A DNA stretch of 64,000 nt from Perkinsus olseni (lineage: Eukaryota > Perkinsozoa > Perkinsida), in the NCBI GenBank assembly GCA_013115125.1, contig JABANN010000003.1:124001-188000 (forward strand), read 5' to 3'. Under the pieces are notes generated by a model, which did no database searches, had not been told where the DNA came from, and worked only from the letters and a program-made list of their open reading frames with translations. The translations under genes were made by a program, and so were the position numbers. Positions 46,981 through 58,370 of this stretch are shown here, piece after piece; position 1 is the stretch's first letter; each line of letters starts with the position of its first letter.

Positions 46981-47437
46981 GAAGTTGAGCCCGAAGCCGC
47001 CTTGCCCGACCGGGACTAGTCGCTCATTCCACGCGATCACAACCACCTCAGCAGTAAGGATTTTACGCGCATCAAATAGAGCACCATCGAGGCCTCAAAC
47101 TGCATAGTACCCGATGTTTCTGTCCAGCCTCGAGCCGACTAGGAGGGATGATATTACCTTATCTTGGCGGGGCCCAAGAAAACCGTGCCTGCTATAACCG
47201 TATCCAACCGTGGATCCTGGATGGGTATATACTCCAGGCACGGCAAGGCGGGGACAAGGAAACTCTGGCAGAAGCCAAGGTTGCAGGAAACCGAGAACGC
47301 GCGACTCGGATTTCGCTACCTTGATGAAATCGATCGTGTCCCTCTCGCGCCCCGACTTCTCCAGCTGTGAGAATGGTCGAATAGGAGTGAACAGCGACGG
47401 TGCCTACAAGAGCGAGCCCTACCGCATCCAACCAGTA

Positions 47438-50400
47438 TCAAACGCCAGCGCTGTTCCTCCATGACGGCGAGATCACTACGTAATGCATGTCTTCCCGAAT
47501 TGTATCGCGGCGGAGCTTCCTAGGGTTCTCGAATATGTAGCGAAGATCCTCGTCAGTTACTCTGAAGCAGAAAAAGATCAGGCGTCCGCTGCACGCGCTC
47601 CCAGCCGCGAGCGCACCCGAAGCGATCACGCTTGAACTTGAGAAGGCTGAGAAAGACGTTCAAGGGGGTCTTCCGCCGAGTTCCATCTCGTGACATCTCT
47701 CCGCCTTCCTCCTCAATCTGTTGCGTGAGAGTCAGCATATCCCTGAGAATGCAATGCCGTGGGCCTGCTTCCACCAACTCACCTCGCTATGTCGGTCCCC
47801 AGGCGTTCCACAACTCTGCCGGTTACTTCAAGGTCGTTGGCGGTGATCGTGAGCATTGAGAGACCGAGCGTGAGAGCCTTCGCTATTTCTTGCTGAGACT
47901 TCGGCGGGGGCCTGCCGAGCGGGTCAGCGGTACTGTGGTTTGTCCAGCAGGCTGAGCACGAGCACTCACTCGACCACATCGGGGACCACAAGGCATTCTC
48001 CAGCGCCACTCGCTCCTGGTACGTCCGATGCCAACCGACGCTGTGAAAGGGTGGCGACGCCGAAGATGTAATTCAAATCTTCTCGAGGTACGCTGACATG
48101 CAGACTCAGCCTCGCTATCGGGTACACTGCGGTTGGTCGTCTCACCCAACTTTATGGAGGAGTAGCCCGGCCCAGACTCGACCGGGGGTCTCTATATGGG
48201 AAGATGTCGAGCCACCATTCGCCTAAGAGTCACAGTAGCGACATGAGCGCACAACTTCATCACCCTGAAGTCCCGTTCGAAGAATCTCTTAGTTCGTGAT
48301 AGCATCCGGCGGCAAACCGACGCTCCAACTCGCTCTACTGCTCTCTCAACGATAATCCAGTCGGAAGCCGGCATTCGGAGACGCTCCAGCTCCAACAGGA
48401 TGCCCTGAAGGAGCTAGACTGGACTGCGCTAGGCACCGCGAGAAATTGCCTCGGCGAGCGTCCGTGCCACTTCGGTGTTATACTGATCATCGTCATCTGA
48501 AGGAAGCCATAATTTTTCACGTCCTGTACAGTCACGCGCTGCCTGAGTCCTCACCATGATCACTTGCCATCGCCGCGGCATTGACTCCGAGATCCAGCGG
48601 CTTCTTCCACCACGACATTGTGTCCGACAGAACGAACTCGATCTCCTCCGTGGAAGCTCTGAGATCAGCCTTCAAAGCGGAGCGGTTGATGCTCAACTTA
48701 CTGCTCCTTAAATAGTTTGATGAAAATAGCGGCTGGTGTTCTCTTCCTGGTACCGTCATCACTCATCATACCACCGTGGTCCTCAATCTTCGTAACTGCC
48801 TCGTACAGAGAACTCGTGAACCTGAGAGCGAAAACCATGATTGCCTATCTCGAACTGTTGCTAGCATCCCTGCTCAACAGACATGTCGATCATGACCCAA
48901 CCGAGCATCTCACTTGAGACCTTTTCTATGAATCATCCTCTCAATCATCAGCTGATCATGAATCTTCAGGCCGACACAGATCCGATTCATCACCTCCATC
49001 TCAGCCAAGAGACGCTTGAAGCGGGCCTGATAGGCATGAATGCTCTTCGAGGAGGAAACTCGCCACAAGAACTTACAGATTCCTCAGCTGTATTGATGAC
49101 CTCCCTCATAGGGCTAGAAGCGACGCTTCCACTGGCCTCTGGCGAGGGGACGACCTTGTAAATGAACGCCACATCCTCCTCGGTAAACCTAAGAACCCAT
49201 CCCAGATTTATCGCCGTTCGCAGGTTGGCGGGGGCATGACGGTATGGCTAACCTGTCATCCTCTTTGATAAGCCGAGTGACTACTCCACCCAGGCGACCA
49301 CCGCATTCTTTCTCAATTCTCTGAGAAGTATGGAACTAAAGGACTCACAGGGCAACTCCGGTCAAGACCACCTTAGTAGCCTCGTATAGTTCCACTGCGA
49401 TGGCTACCCCTTTTCTCACAACTAATCGTTCCAGGAAATGAACCTGGGGAAAACGATTCTTTCTCCTGTAAAATTTCCACACTCACATGTATCAAAGACA
49501 TATTCACACCTAAACCGGCGGCTAGTTCAAGCACAACTATTCGCTCGGGCGCATCTGAAATGGAGAACAAGTCCAGCTGGGAAGTTCCAGTTTTGAGATA
49601 TGATCAGGGCGCTCTCAGCCTTGTGAAGTGAAGTCGAGAGAGGCGCTTGAGAGATGAATTGACGTGCTCACCATCAGGAAGAATCATGAATCCAGCCATG
49701 TTCCCCTCGGGTGGCGGGATGGCGGCGGGTAAATCCTCACCACGCTCTTGATAATCCATATCACCCACAAACCTACGAACGTAAGCCGTCTCTTGGGTAC
49801 TCAAGGCCGACTGCGCACCTTCCAGGAGTTCCGACTCCGCCACATGTTCTCCAAGAAGCGTCTTGGTATTGCTTCGTAAGCATAGGAGGTCGGCCTCTTG
49901 CTTTTCCCCGCCGAGGAGGCGCACCCTTACCTCCGCGAGCAAGCGCGAAGATGTACTTCTTATCCTCAGGCGAAATGCTGATACACCGCACATCCAAGGC
50001 GAGTGGCTTATGAAACGGCTACATACCTCTCGTCAGCCTTGATGAGCTGGGCGAATACACCACCCGGAGTACCTGGATGTGGGAGAACAGGAAAGTCGAG
50101 GAGCAGTGTCGATACTAAATCGCCTACGCTTCACTTGAACTTCCTCGCCATCAAGCGTCTCTGCATCGGTCTTCTTCCTCAAGATGACGGACGCCACTTC
50201 GGATCTCTCATTCGATGCATCCGAGCACAACTCTAGGCTCTGGGCCAGAATCGAGCGGGCGAAATCGACACCCTGAAGACGTGGGGTTGAACGCAGAGCA
50301 GACGAAGGCACGACAGATAAACTTGCCTTCTTCTCGATGAGCCTTTCTGCTATTGTAGTTTCGCTCATGCCCAGACCGCCGACGATGTCGCGTATCTTTT

Positions 50401-51242
50401 AAAGACAAGTTCGAACTCCGACCCCTTCCACTGAAAGGCTCACCGCTCGGACTCTGGGATCGGAAGGCGCGAAGCAGCTAAGATTGGCGAAGATGAGATC
50501 GATGCGCTGAGAAAACCAAACGTTGCCAGCCACAGGTCGAAGGAGCTCTCACCGCCTTGTCTCTGCGAATCTTATTCTGTCTGGTCGTATTGCCCCGGAA
50601 AATGAAGCTGAGGAGAGCAAATTATACCGTGCGAGAAGGACCTCGAAGTCACCGCTCGTGGAGATACCTTTTATCCTCGGGCTTGATATCTTTGCTGGTC
50701 TTGATAATCTTCCAGAATACACCTCCGGGTGTGCGCGCCCTGTTGCTACCGTCCTGGGTGTAGAGATACAGCGCATCTGCAGGGGCCTGAGAAAGATCGG
50801 GTCGATGATAGAGCTTTGACCCTGTCGACCTCACATTTTCTTCGATTTTCCTCTCAGTCACAGCAAGGAGCTCCTTGCACATATCCTTCCCAAGACGATG
50901 CACGGCCCTCTCAAGCTGATGGATGTCCATTTCAAGGAGCCTCCGGCCGAGTAGAGCGATCAGGTCTAACGCGTCCTGAGCAACGCACGGACTTCAACGG
51001 ATCACAGCCAGGATCGGTAGAGTGGAAACCCTCACCTGGTCAGTGAGTGGCACCAGCGACAGTTTGGACTTCATCTCTTCCTCAATCCAATACATGCCGC
51101 CTTCCTCGTTCCACCGTGTTGTGATGTTCGAGCCCCACTCAGGATGGGAGGTAGGGGCTACGACGGGCTCAATACGCGTTGAAGACCCACGAGCATCCGC
51201 TGTGCTACAGCAGCTGCTTGTCGGGGGACTTGCAGTTGACAT
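47438..51242 (-). CDS. Protein with about six PHAX RNA-binding-like repeats
   Basis: PHAX is the adaptor that binds U snRNA and links it to the cap-binding complex and CRM1 for nuclear export; its RNA-binding domain normally occurs once. Here minus-strand exons repeat its pattern: a helical half (ERAVxRLG...), a D-G-[ST]-R..TPGGVF half, then a PED..YIF helix. Repeat 1 (50650-50990): LERAVHRLGKDMCKELL, QDGSNRARTPGGVFWKIIK, IKPEDKR. Repeat 2 (49930-50390): TIAERLIEKK, GTPGGVFAQLIKADER, ISPEDKKYIF. Repeat 3 (49110-49570): ELYEATKVVLTG, IEKECGGRLGGVVTRLIK, FTEEDVAFIYKV. Repeat 4 (48560-49020): MIERMIHRKG, IEDHGGMMSDDGTRKRTP. Repeat 5 (48030-48390): IIVERAVERVG, TPGRVWAGLLLHK, VPREDLNYIF. Repeat 6 (47440-47980): VTGRVVERLG, IEEEGGEMSRDGTRRKTP, VTDEDLRYIFENP. 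The ATG at 51242 starts MSTASPPTSS. A further exon (LEKSGRERDTIDFIK, about 47330) may follow. Two or more tandem genes remain possible. Confidence 0.72.
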
Positions 51243-51578
51243 AAATAGATTGGTACACTATAAAAAAGACCAATGAGAGGCCGGATCCTCAGGGCCAGAC
51301 ACCTCATTTGCGGAGTGCTCCGTTTTAGAAAACGTACCAGGAAGATGTTCGCCCTTTCACACCAAACTACGACAAGCCAGAGGAGCCGAATCGCGCCAGG
51401 ACTCATGTATGACAACCGGCAGGACAAGGAGTTCGCGAACGAGCGAGTTAAACGTCTCGACTCAACCCAAGGATAATTTGACTCCTCCTGAAGCAGCAAA
51501 CCGCGTTGTCAGATCGCGCTCGCCAATGTGATCGATTAATAAGGACCATAATGAGCATCCAAATCCGCCTAGAGGACT

Positions 51579-52552
51579 ATGACGACCCTCCCGATCGACG
51601 ATGAAACCTGGATGGCAACTAAGGCCTTCCTGTCGGGAGGCCTGGGTGCTTGCATATCGAAAACATGCACCGCTCCGTTGAGTCGAACGACGATTTTGAT
51701 GCAAGTGCAGTCGATGCGGCCGCACAAGTTCTACGTGCAGGGATCGCCAAACAACACCCGACTCCTGGAGTCCATCGCGAAAATGATCACTGAGGAAGGG
51801 TTCTTCTCGATGTGGAAGGGAAATGGAGCCAGTTGCTTGCACCGGTTTCCCTATGCTGGGATAACGTTTTTGGTCCAGGATCGAGTGAAGAGTTTCTTCC
51901 CTTTGAACTGGCGATTTGCGGACTTGGCCTCCGGAGCTACGGCTGGAGCGTGCGCCTGTCTTACATGCTACCCACTTGACGTCGTCAAGGCTCGACTAGC
52001 AACACAGACGAAGACGGCTCATTACCAAGGCATTGGTCACTGTCTCGTGCTAATTAAGAAGGAAGAAGGCCTCCGGGCATTTTACCGCGGTGTCGTACCC
52101 ACACTGTGCTACGTTATGCCCACATTTGCAATAAACTTCGAGGTAGTACCAGAGCGTTCTTGGCGTATATGAGCGCTGCATCGGTTCCCCTGTGTTAGGT
52201 CTTCGGCACCGTGAAGAGCCTCTATAAGAAATACACCGGTGAAGACGATCTCCCGCCAATGCTCGCCATCACGAGCGGCTGCCTTAGCGGGTTTACTTCC
52301 AGTTCTCTGTGTTTTCCAATTGATTTGGTCCGGCGACAAATGCAGATGGACGGGCTCCACGGCCGACCTAAGCGTTTCGCTACTGCATGGCATTGCTTCA
52401 AGCACATCATCGGCACCGACGGCATCCGGGGGCTTTACAGAGGCATTGTTCCTGAACTTTGTAAAGTCGTACCCTACGTGGGTCTGATGTTCGGATCGGT
52501 GGAAGGCCTACGTAATGCTAGGTGGCCCCATGAAGTCCGTGATGAATGCTGA
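51579..52552 (+). CDS. Mitochondrial carrier family protein (SLC25)
   Basis: Mitochondrial carriers are six-helix inner-membrane exchangers built from three repeats. The ATG at 51579 begins MTTLPIDDETWMATKAFLSG. Signatures: repeat 1 APLSRTTILMQ (the acidic residue of Px[DE]xx[KR] is replaced by Ser), then MWKGNGASCLHRFPY; repeat 2 CYPLDVVKARLA with FYRGVVPTLCYVMP; repeat 3 CFPIDLVRRQMQ with LYRGIVPELCKVVPY. One 56-nt intron at 52143-52198 joins NFE to VFGTVKSLYKKY in frame. The stop is at 52550-52552, giving about 305 residues. The WKGN, FYRG and LYRG motifs and the PLDVVK and PIDLVRRQ blocks resemble adenine-nucleotide, coenzyme A and APC carriers (SLC25A16/A42/A24 group). The substrate is probably a nucleotide or CoA, inferred. 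It is divergent from the PHAX-repeat gene, 336 bp apart. Confidence 0.9.
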
Positions 52553-52926
52553 CCACGCTACAGTACATTGAACGACTGCCTGCTTGAGATGTGTTTTATC
52601 CGCCTCGTTAGCGAGGCTCACTGTGCTGCCTGTCCCAGTAACATTCACCGTAGATTACCGTTGCCTGTCGCCACTTACTGTACTAGAAAGCATTCATTTA
52701 TAGTCGTTCCTTACTAGCATTTAGCTGGCTAGGCTCTACGGGGCTTGCGTGTTTGGTAGTGCCCTCCGCAACCATTGCTTCGCGAAATTACTCGGCCTCG
52801 TATGTTTTGTTCACGGCGAGTTCAACTCGTAGCAACGGGTTCTTGATTTTGTAGTACCTTGTTACTTGTTTCTGCTCTTCCCAGCGCTTTTTATGGTCCG
52901 CCAGAGATCATCTGCCCCGCGCTCAC
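52553..52926. other. Intergenic region
   Basis: About 375 bp, T-rich, between two plus-strand genes; probably the carrier 3' UTR and promoter of the RRM gene. No structure seen. Confidence 0.4.
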
Positions 52927-54391
52927 ATGGATGGGATTATCTTTCCGAAGATCATGAGAATAGAGGAGACAGGCCAGGTAACCACGAGTGATGCAAACCG
53001 CTCTTACATACCAGATTCGTGCTTCGTTATTCTCGTTATTCTACCGTTAAGTCTCGTATCATGTCAGTTTTTCCTGTTGTTCTTTGGTGCGGCAATTGCT
53101 TTCCTCAGCGCTGCGGCCTCAGGTTCTGCTACACGTACCCTCATGTTCGTCAGACTTCCTCGAGAAGTTTCAGAAGCAGATTTGGTACAATTAGTAACCA
53201 AATACAGTCCGAAGTCATGCTGTGAAGACGGCTGCGTGGAGTCCACCAAGGTTATTGTTTCGCGTGCGGTCTGGCGACAGCCGTTAATGGCCATTCAGGT
53301 GGTTCGTGATTCATGGGGCCGTTCGCGCTGCTTCGCCTTCGTCCGCTTCGCTCACACTAGCTGTGCTCTTCACGTTAAACGTCACGCGGACAGGCAACAG
53401 GTAGTAGGCTCGTGTTCGCGATGACTAGGCCCGGAGCTTCTTTGCGACTGACACGCCGAGCATTTCTCTGGGTAGATGGTGGCGTATGACCGTTTTGGCA
53501 CGGGCTGGACGGTTGGTGCGACCTGGGCCAAAAACCCGAACAAGGCGGGTGAGAAGGAGAGCAAAAAGAAGGCAAGCAAGAGTCAGAAGAAAAAAGGTGT
53601 GATATTGGTTGGTTGTTTGTCTGGCCAGCCGTGTAGCTCTTCACTTCAGACAAGAAAAGGGCCAGCCCATCGCTAGTAATACCCTCGAACGCACCCGTCC
53701 AACCGTCAGAGGAAGCTTTGCAAATGAACGACATAGCGCAGAGACTGAGGGATGAAGCCATCAGGTCTTTGACGGCTAGACAGCACGGTACTCGGCAAAG
53801 TATAGGGCTAGACAGCAACCATTTCGTGGACAGGAACTCAAGCATCCACGCATTTGACGGAGGTTGTTAACTCTATGCTGGGGATGCCAGTGAGCCCTCT
53901 ATATCCTGCAGACTTCATTAATCCGGCTAGTCGCATATGGTCACTGACGAATCAAGCTACTGTTGGGAGCGACAACTCGGCAGTCCAGCCTATTGGTCCT
54001 CTGCGTAGTACTCTGGTGGGAGACCTGGCTGCTGGGGTACCTGATTGTTCCTTCAGTCGTTCCTCGCTCCGTCCCCAACTATATCTCTGTTGATGACCTT
54101 CAACGGAGCCCTCCTGGATCCGCGTGGCCAACAGGTGTTCAACAGCAGCTATACTCCGGTAGGCTTGTCAACGATAAGGTGACAGAAGGCGTCATGACAT
54201 GTTACCAGATACACCGTCTACCAGTCCAGTCTTCACGCCTGTTCCGGCTGATCAACAAGCTAGCAGCGTCACCGCCCATCATCTCGGTGGTTATGCTCCG
54301 TCCTATTCTGGTAGTGGCGCGCAGACTCGATGGAGGCGATTTGTACCTGCGTTCCTTCAGGCATCCTCGCCCATCCATTTGGATTGTGTAA
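52927..54391 (+). CDS. RRM-domain RNA-binding protein
   Basis: The ATG at 52927 starts a short exon (MDGIIFPKIMRIEETGQ) followed by a GTAACC donor. After the CTCAG near 53112 a divergent RNA recognition motif begins: RTLMFVRLPREVSEADLVQL (RNP2), then VVRDSWGRSRCFAFVRFAH (RNP1), closed by GWTVGATWAKNPNKAG and a Lys-rich KESKKKASKSQKKK. Further exons give LQMNDIAQRLRDEAIRS, then FINPASRIWSLTNQAT after a ~55-nt intron, and a low-complexity region rich in Ser, Pro, Gln and Tyr up to about 54391. An RRM with a basic then disordered tail points to pre-mRNA or mRNA binding. The exact partner family is not recognisable, and the C-terminal frame after 54180 has two possible readings. Confidence 0.6.
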
Positions 54392-54545
54392 CCCTCTTTC
54401 GATCGACAATCCTCCTCCTAGCGCCGCGTCCTAGGATTCTCTCATATGAGATTTTCAGCTGAACTTGTTAGTATTTCATACCAGTAGAACCCGTATGAGA
54501 CAACAGTTTTCCAGCGTTGTCATCGGCAGCTCAATCGCTTTATTT

Positions 54546-54815
54546 CTACGTGCACACCAGTAGAGTATTTCTGTCTATATTTCTGGTCGTGTCCCTCTTT
54601 TCGCAGTGAGTACTTTTCTCCGTCTGTCGTGCCCCATAGTGAACTGGAAATATTCTCTCCTCATCTGTCGCGATATTACTACTAGACAACAGAGACGCAT
54701 CGTCTTCGTGGCTTCCGAGGTCTCCGCCTCGAGCCATGGTTTTTAAGTCGTTTGCGGTTGCTCTGTGTGTGATGCCATCTGTGTGACTAATCATCGATTT
54801 TTGACGTGCTGCCAT
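54546..54815 (-). CDS. Small hypothetical protein (89 residues)
   Basis: An ATG at 54815 opens MAARQKSMISHTDGITHRAT, then NDLKTMARGGDLGSHEDD and SSSNIATDEERIFPVHYGAR, with a stop at 54546. It is polar and lacks membrane segments or known motifs. The last third may be intron or UTR read-through. It lies between the RRM gene and A/T-rich sequence. Could be real or chance. Confidence 0.3.
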   Translation of the reverse strand: MAARQKSMISHTDGITHRATANDLKTMARGGDLGSHEDDASLLSSSNIATDEERIFPVHYGARQTEKSTHCEKRDTTRNIDRNTLLVCT

Positions 54816-55416
54816 CCTGTAAGGAGTCTCGAAGTGTATTTGATTCTATTACTCCCCGAACCTATGTGAACCTACACTATTTCAACTCTAGAAGAGTCGT
54901 ATTTTTTAGGTAGTTACTAAATCTTTGACATGGTATCCACGTTGAACACGTTGCTGTTGCGTTCGCAAGCAATAATTTTGTTAACATTCATGTGACATTG
55001 TCCTGAACGATGAGAAGTTAAGAACCGCGTGCACTTGCGGTGATAAAATAGAGCACTTGGGCTGAAACGCAACATGCCCTTTCATAAAATAACAACTGCT
55101 GCCATGATATGATGGCACTTAACAACGATGAATACGAAGTGAAATGTCAACAACTCGTGATGTATTCCGATTATCTACCAAATATTGGTGGTGACTGATT
55201 CTGCATAGCAAAGAAGATCACCCGTGCCTTAAGCACAGCTTGCATGACCCCATTGGAGGACCGATATGTCAGAGCTTCACGTGCATCGCACTTGCAGCTC
55301 AGATTTCAAAACGGCACTCTCAGCGCCGTGTAGGGATTTGTACAGTACCCAAGCACCAGGGCCGAAGCCCATCTAAAAAGGAGCATTTCAATCGTATCCG
55401 CATTATCAAGATGGCA
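54816..55416. other. A/T-rich intergenic region
   Basis: About 600 bp, among the most A/T-rich in the window, with stop codons in all frames until about 55240. A short plus-strand frame at 55240-55449 has no domain. Probably promoter and 3' UTR sequence. Confidence 0.4.
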
Positions 55417-55990
55417 TTACAATATTCCAACGCGCAGGACCTCGCTTGATCCTGCTGCTGCAACGCACATAGCTACCAGGAATAGGATGAGGATTGCGGT
55501 GAGGATGGTTGCTAGTGTGATATGACCTGAGAAATCGGGAGGTCAGAAAAATCAAAGTTGATTTAATGGTAGGATGATGGATGATCACGCTTGGCGCGGG
55601 TGGCTCGCCATAATGTCGAGATTTCTTACCTTCGGAGCAGAAGACACTTCGGATCAGACTCGGCGCCATATCCTGGTTTTTAACCATGATGGGATTCAGA
55701 AATGTGATTAGAGCGAGAAAAGAAGGTCGCTGAGAATGTTCACTCCAGCGCTGTCGCGAAAGAAGTTTTTCTCTGACTCTCACCGATAACCAACTCAAAG
55801 CACTCGCACAGATTAAACATCAGGGGACCACTCTTCGCTCGCCCCGGAGATGCTGTAATCATCCATGCCAGTTCCTTCAGGAATCTACGGGCATGCGAAG
55901 AAACACTACTAAGAGGACTACGATCTGTACTGCGAATTACATTCAACTCTGCTAGCAGCTGCCGTTTCTGCTTGTCCTTCTCCAGCCTGA
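55417..55990 (-). CDS. Hypothetical protein with C-terminal membrane anchor
   Basis: Exons read, in order, RLEKDKQKRQLLAELNVIRS, SSHARRFLKELAWMITASPG and SGPLMFNLCECFELVIG. After an intron comes VKNQDMAPSLIRSVFCSE, then across an intron with a GTAAGA donor a single hydrophobic helix, HITLATILTAILILFLVAMC. The tail is VAAAGSSEVLRVGIL before the stop at 55417-55419. The charged helical start and a single C-terminal membrane segment suggest a tail-anchored or type I endomembrane protein. I do not recognise the family, and no SNARE heptads are convincing. The start codon is not fixed; it lies near or above 55990. Confidence 0.42.
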
Positions 55991-56139
55991 CGAAAACACA
56001 CCCACATGGCTCACACCGTTGTGAGCATCAGAGGCAGACGAGATCATATAAAAGCCTCAACATGAAAGACCCACACAAAAACCTCTGTTGAGCCCGAGCA
56101 TGGCTTTCACAGACACTCATGTCTCGAAGATATCGATTC

Positions 56140-56525
56140 CTACTTTCTAGCTTCCTCCTGTAACCTTCGGAATTCTTCCGTTACGTATGGGACCTGAGGT
56201 GAAGGGAGTACTCGGTAAGACGTAGCAAGTTGGACGATAGCATCATCCAACCGTGATCGACGGTATCGTCCCGATACCAAGCTGATCCAGTAGGATGCGC
56301 CAATAGTGAAGGAATCCGCAGCGTGGAGCGCGGATTCCCGGGTATGATGAGGCTTGCACAAAGGGAGGAGCCCCACGAAGTACTACGGTATATTACGTGA
56401 TATGCACAAGTCGGGTTTCGAATCAGATTGAGTAGCGGGTTCTTTGCCATGGCCTCGTCTTTCTCACGAGTAACCGTTTCCTGGGTAGATCCTTCACCAT
56501 CATCCTCTGCAAGAAAACGAATCAT
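56140..56525 (-). CDS. Hypothetical protein
   Basis: An ATG at 56525 begins MIRFLAEDDGEGSTQETVTR, then KNPLLNLIRNPTCAYHV and a GTAATA donor-like site. The following frame, down to the stop at 56140, reads HHTRESALHAADSFTIGASY, ISLVSGRYRRSRLDDAIV and TEEFRRLQEEARK, with protein-like composition. The first intron is unresolved, because the two frames are offset and no standard-size intron fits between them, so a frameshift or sequence error is possible. There is no known domain. The region from 56530 to 56780 upstream holds no exon. Confidence 0.35.
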
Positions 56526-56781
56526 TCTTTAATCGCGAATCTGGCGATACAGGACGACTCGAAAATGCAAATCTCAGCCAAGGACGTATGTGCTACTCTA
56601 CACTGAGCGCTACAAATAATCGATTCGAGCGAGGAGTGAACGGAGTGCTGGTTAATTCACCTCCATCAGTTGGTTTCTTGACGGTAGGGTTGACATTCTC
56701 AGTAATCTTCCGAGTAGAGTACCTTGGGTGAACACGGTATCCCCGAGACCGGATCGGGTCTCCCAACGCCGCTAATATAAC

Positions 56782-57740
56782 TCACTCTAGAATATCTTTC
56801 ATTGTTGCTCGTCCTGGTTGGTCCGTCTGCGTTTTGTCACTGGCGAGTTCAGCGTCCTGCTGCATTTTCAGAACTCGTTCATCGTCCCAATTCTCCCAAA
56901 ATTGAAGTCCTGCCAGACAAACGGATGGGGCAGCATCCGCCAGTTATCGGCTTGTTTCGACAGAAACAGCTTGTAGTTACATACGCCCGACCCTAGTGCG
57001 AATAACCCGCGTCGATACCTCGCAGGCCAGTTCCTCAAGGCGGATAAGTGAGCTAGTTCTACCAAGGGGATGCATCACTCGGTGTCACTCACCGAGAAGT
57101 TTCTTTCGGACAAGTTCCTGCAAGTGGAAAGCCGGAAACGTGATGTTCGGGAAGGTGTCGGCCAGTTCAGCGAAATCGTCGAAGTGCCTTACCAGGGAAG
57201 GAACGGACTGTGAAAGCGGCAACATTTTTCGCAAGCCTACTTACAGACGCTCCCAGTGGCCGTCGCGAAAGAGACCCAGCGCCCGCTTGTTATTCAAGGG
57301 GAATACTGGGGCACTATCGACACCAGGCGGACGGTACGCGAAGAACTCTTTAAGCTCGCTCTTTGAGACCTAGGAGATCAGGGAGTCTGTGAGTGGCGTA
57401 GCAAGCACTCTTTTGACCAAGGTATAAGCGTTAGGTAAAAGATACGCTACTTAGGCATGAAAACAAGAGCGCTTCGGGTGAGTCAATTCATAGAGCGTTG
57501 ATGACTCCCTCAAGCAAACCATCCCGCTTACGTATCCATTGCGGTCCGAGTCAACAACAATAAAAAAGAACTGAAGCACTTCTTCTCTGGAGAGGGCGCA
57601 GAAGCTCGTGAAGGAGACGATGAAGTCGTCGAAGGAAAGATTTCCTGAAGTCAAGGCAGCGAGCTTCACCTGGAATGTCAGAGTCAAAAAGGCGAGTATC
57701 TTCCACGAATCTCACCGTCGTTGCCTCTGTCCGCAAAATA
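56782..57740 (-). CDS. EF-hand containing protein, family not recognised
   Basis: The clearest exon (about 57535-57690) encodes TSGNLSFDDFIVSFTSFCA, ALSREEVLQFFFIVVDSDR and NGY before a GTAAGC donor. This is an EF-hand helix-loop-helix (DSDRNGY loop) preceded by a degenerate one. Later exons give YRPPGVDSAPVFPLNNKR and ALGLFRDGHWERL (about 57240-57340), then PSLVRHFDDFAELADTFPN and FPAFHLQELVRKKLL (about 57090-57215). These are followed by LFLSKQADNWRMLPHPFVW and ENWDDERVLKMQQDAELAS, ending MKDILE at the stop 56782-56784. It is therefore a calcium-binding protein with a folded C-terminal region and no membrane segment. The start is upstream of 57740 and not located. It is divergent from U2SURP. 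Confidence 0.5.
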
Positions 57741-58370
57741 AAACAAGGAGTGGATGAGAGGTGCCACTGTTGAGTTGGTCTGCTCTTTGACTAGTATGAA
57801 GCACTCAGCGAGTGTCCAGAACCCGTTACCTGACCAATCGCCACACACTGCGTTCGTTTCCGCGATTCACGTCAAGTCGAACGATCGTGATCCTTACGAT
57901 CCCTGTCGATGGTGGTGAAAACCTCCCAAAGCTTTTCCATCTCCGCTTTCCTGATGCGATAATGCGACAAAATTTGTTTGGAGCGGTGCTCTATAGGAGG
58001 AAGAGGCAGCCTCTGGCCCATCGCATATGTTGGATAACAGAGAAACTACAACTGCTGCGGATCTCATGAAACTCTGCGATCAGGATGGACGCCCGTTGAA
58101 ATTCGGCGACGACCGGCCCCATCACATCTTGCCTCTCTTGAGCGAACTTGAATTTCCTCAAGACTTTAATGGCAAATTAGGGTTGGAGTGCGATGTCGGT
58201 GCAGAGTGTTTCTCTTAGGGATAAAATCTGCGTAGCCTCGCCCGGAGTTAGTGAACCACCTTTACACCCGCTGCTTCGCTTGGATCGCACATCTCACTCA
58301 TCAGCCAGATCTCATGAGTTACTCAGGATGAGCATGTGCAATTGAAATTCGAAAGGTTACTTTGGTTCTC
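57741..58370. other. Divergent spacer upstream of U2SURP
   Basis: About 630 bp hold short frames on both strands. A plus-strand frame at 58027-58218 (KLCDQDGRPLKFGDDRP) lacks a domain. The first exon of the EF-hand gene should be in the left part and the U2SURP promoter in the right part. Confidence 0.35.
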
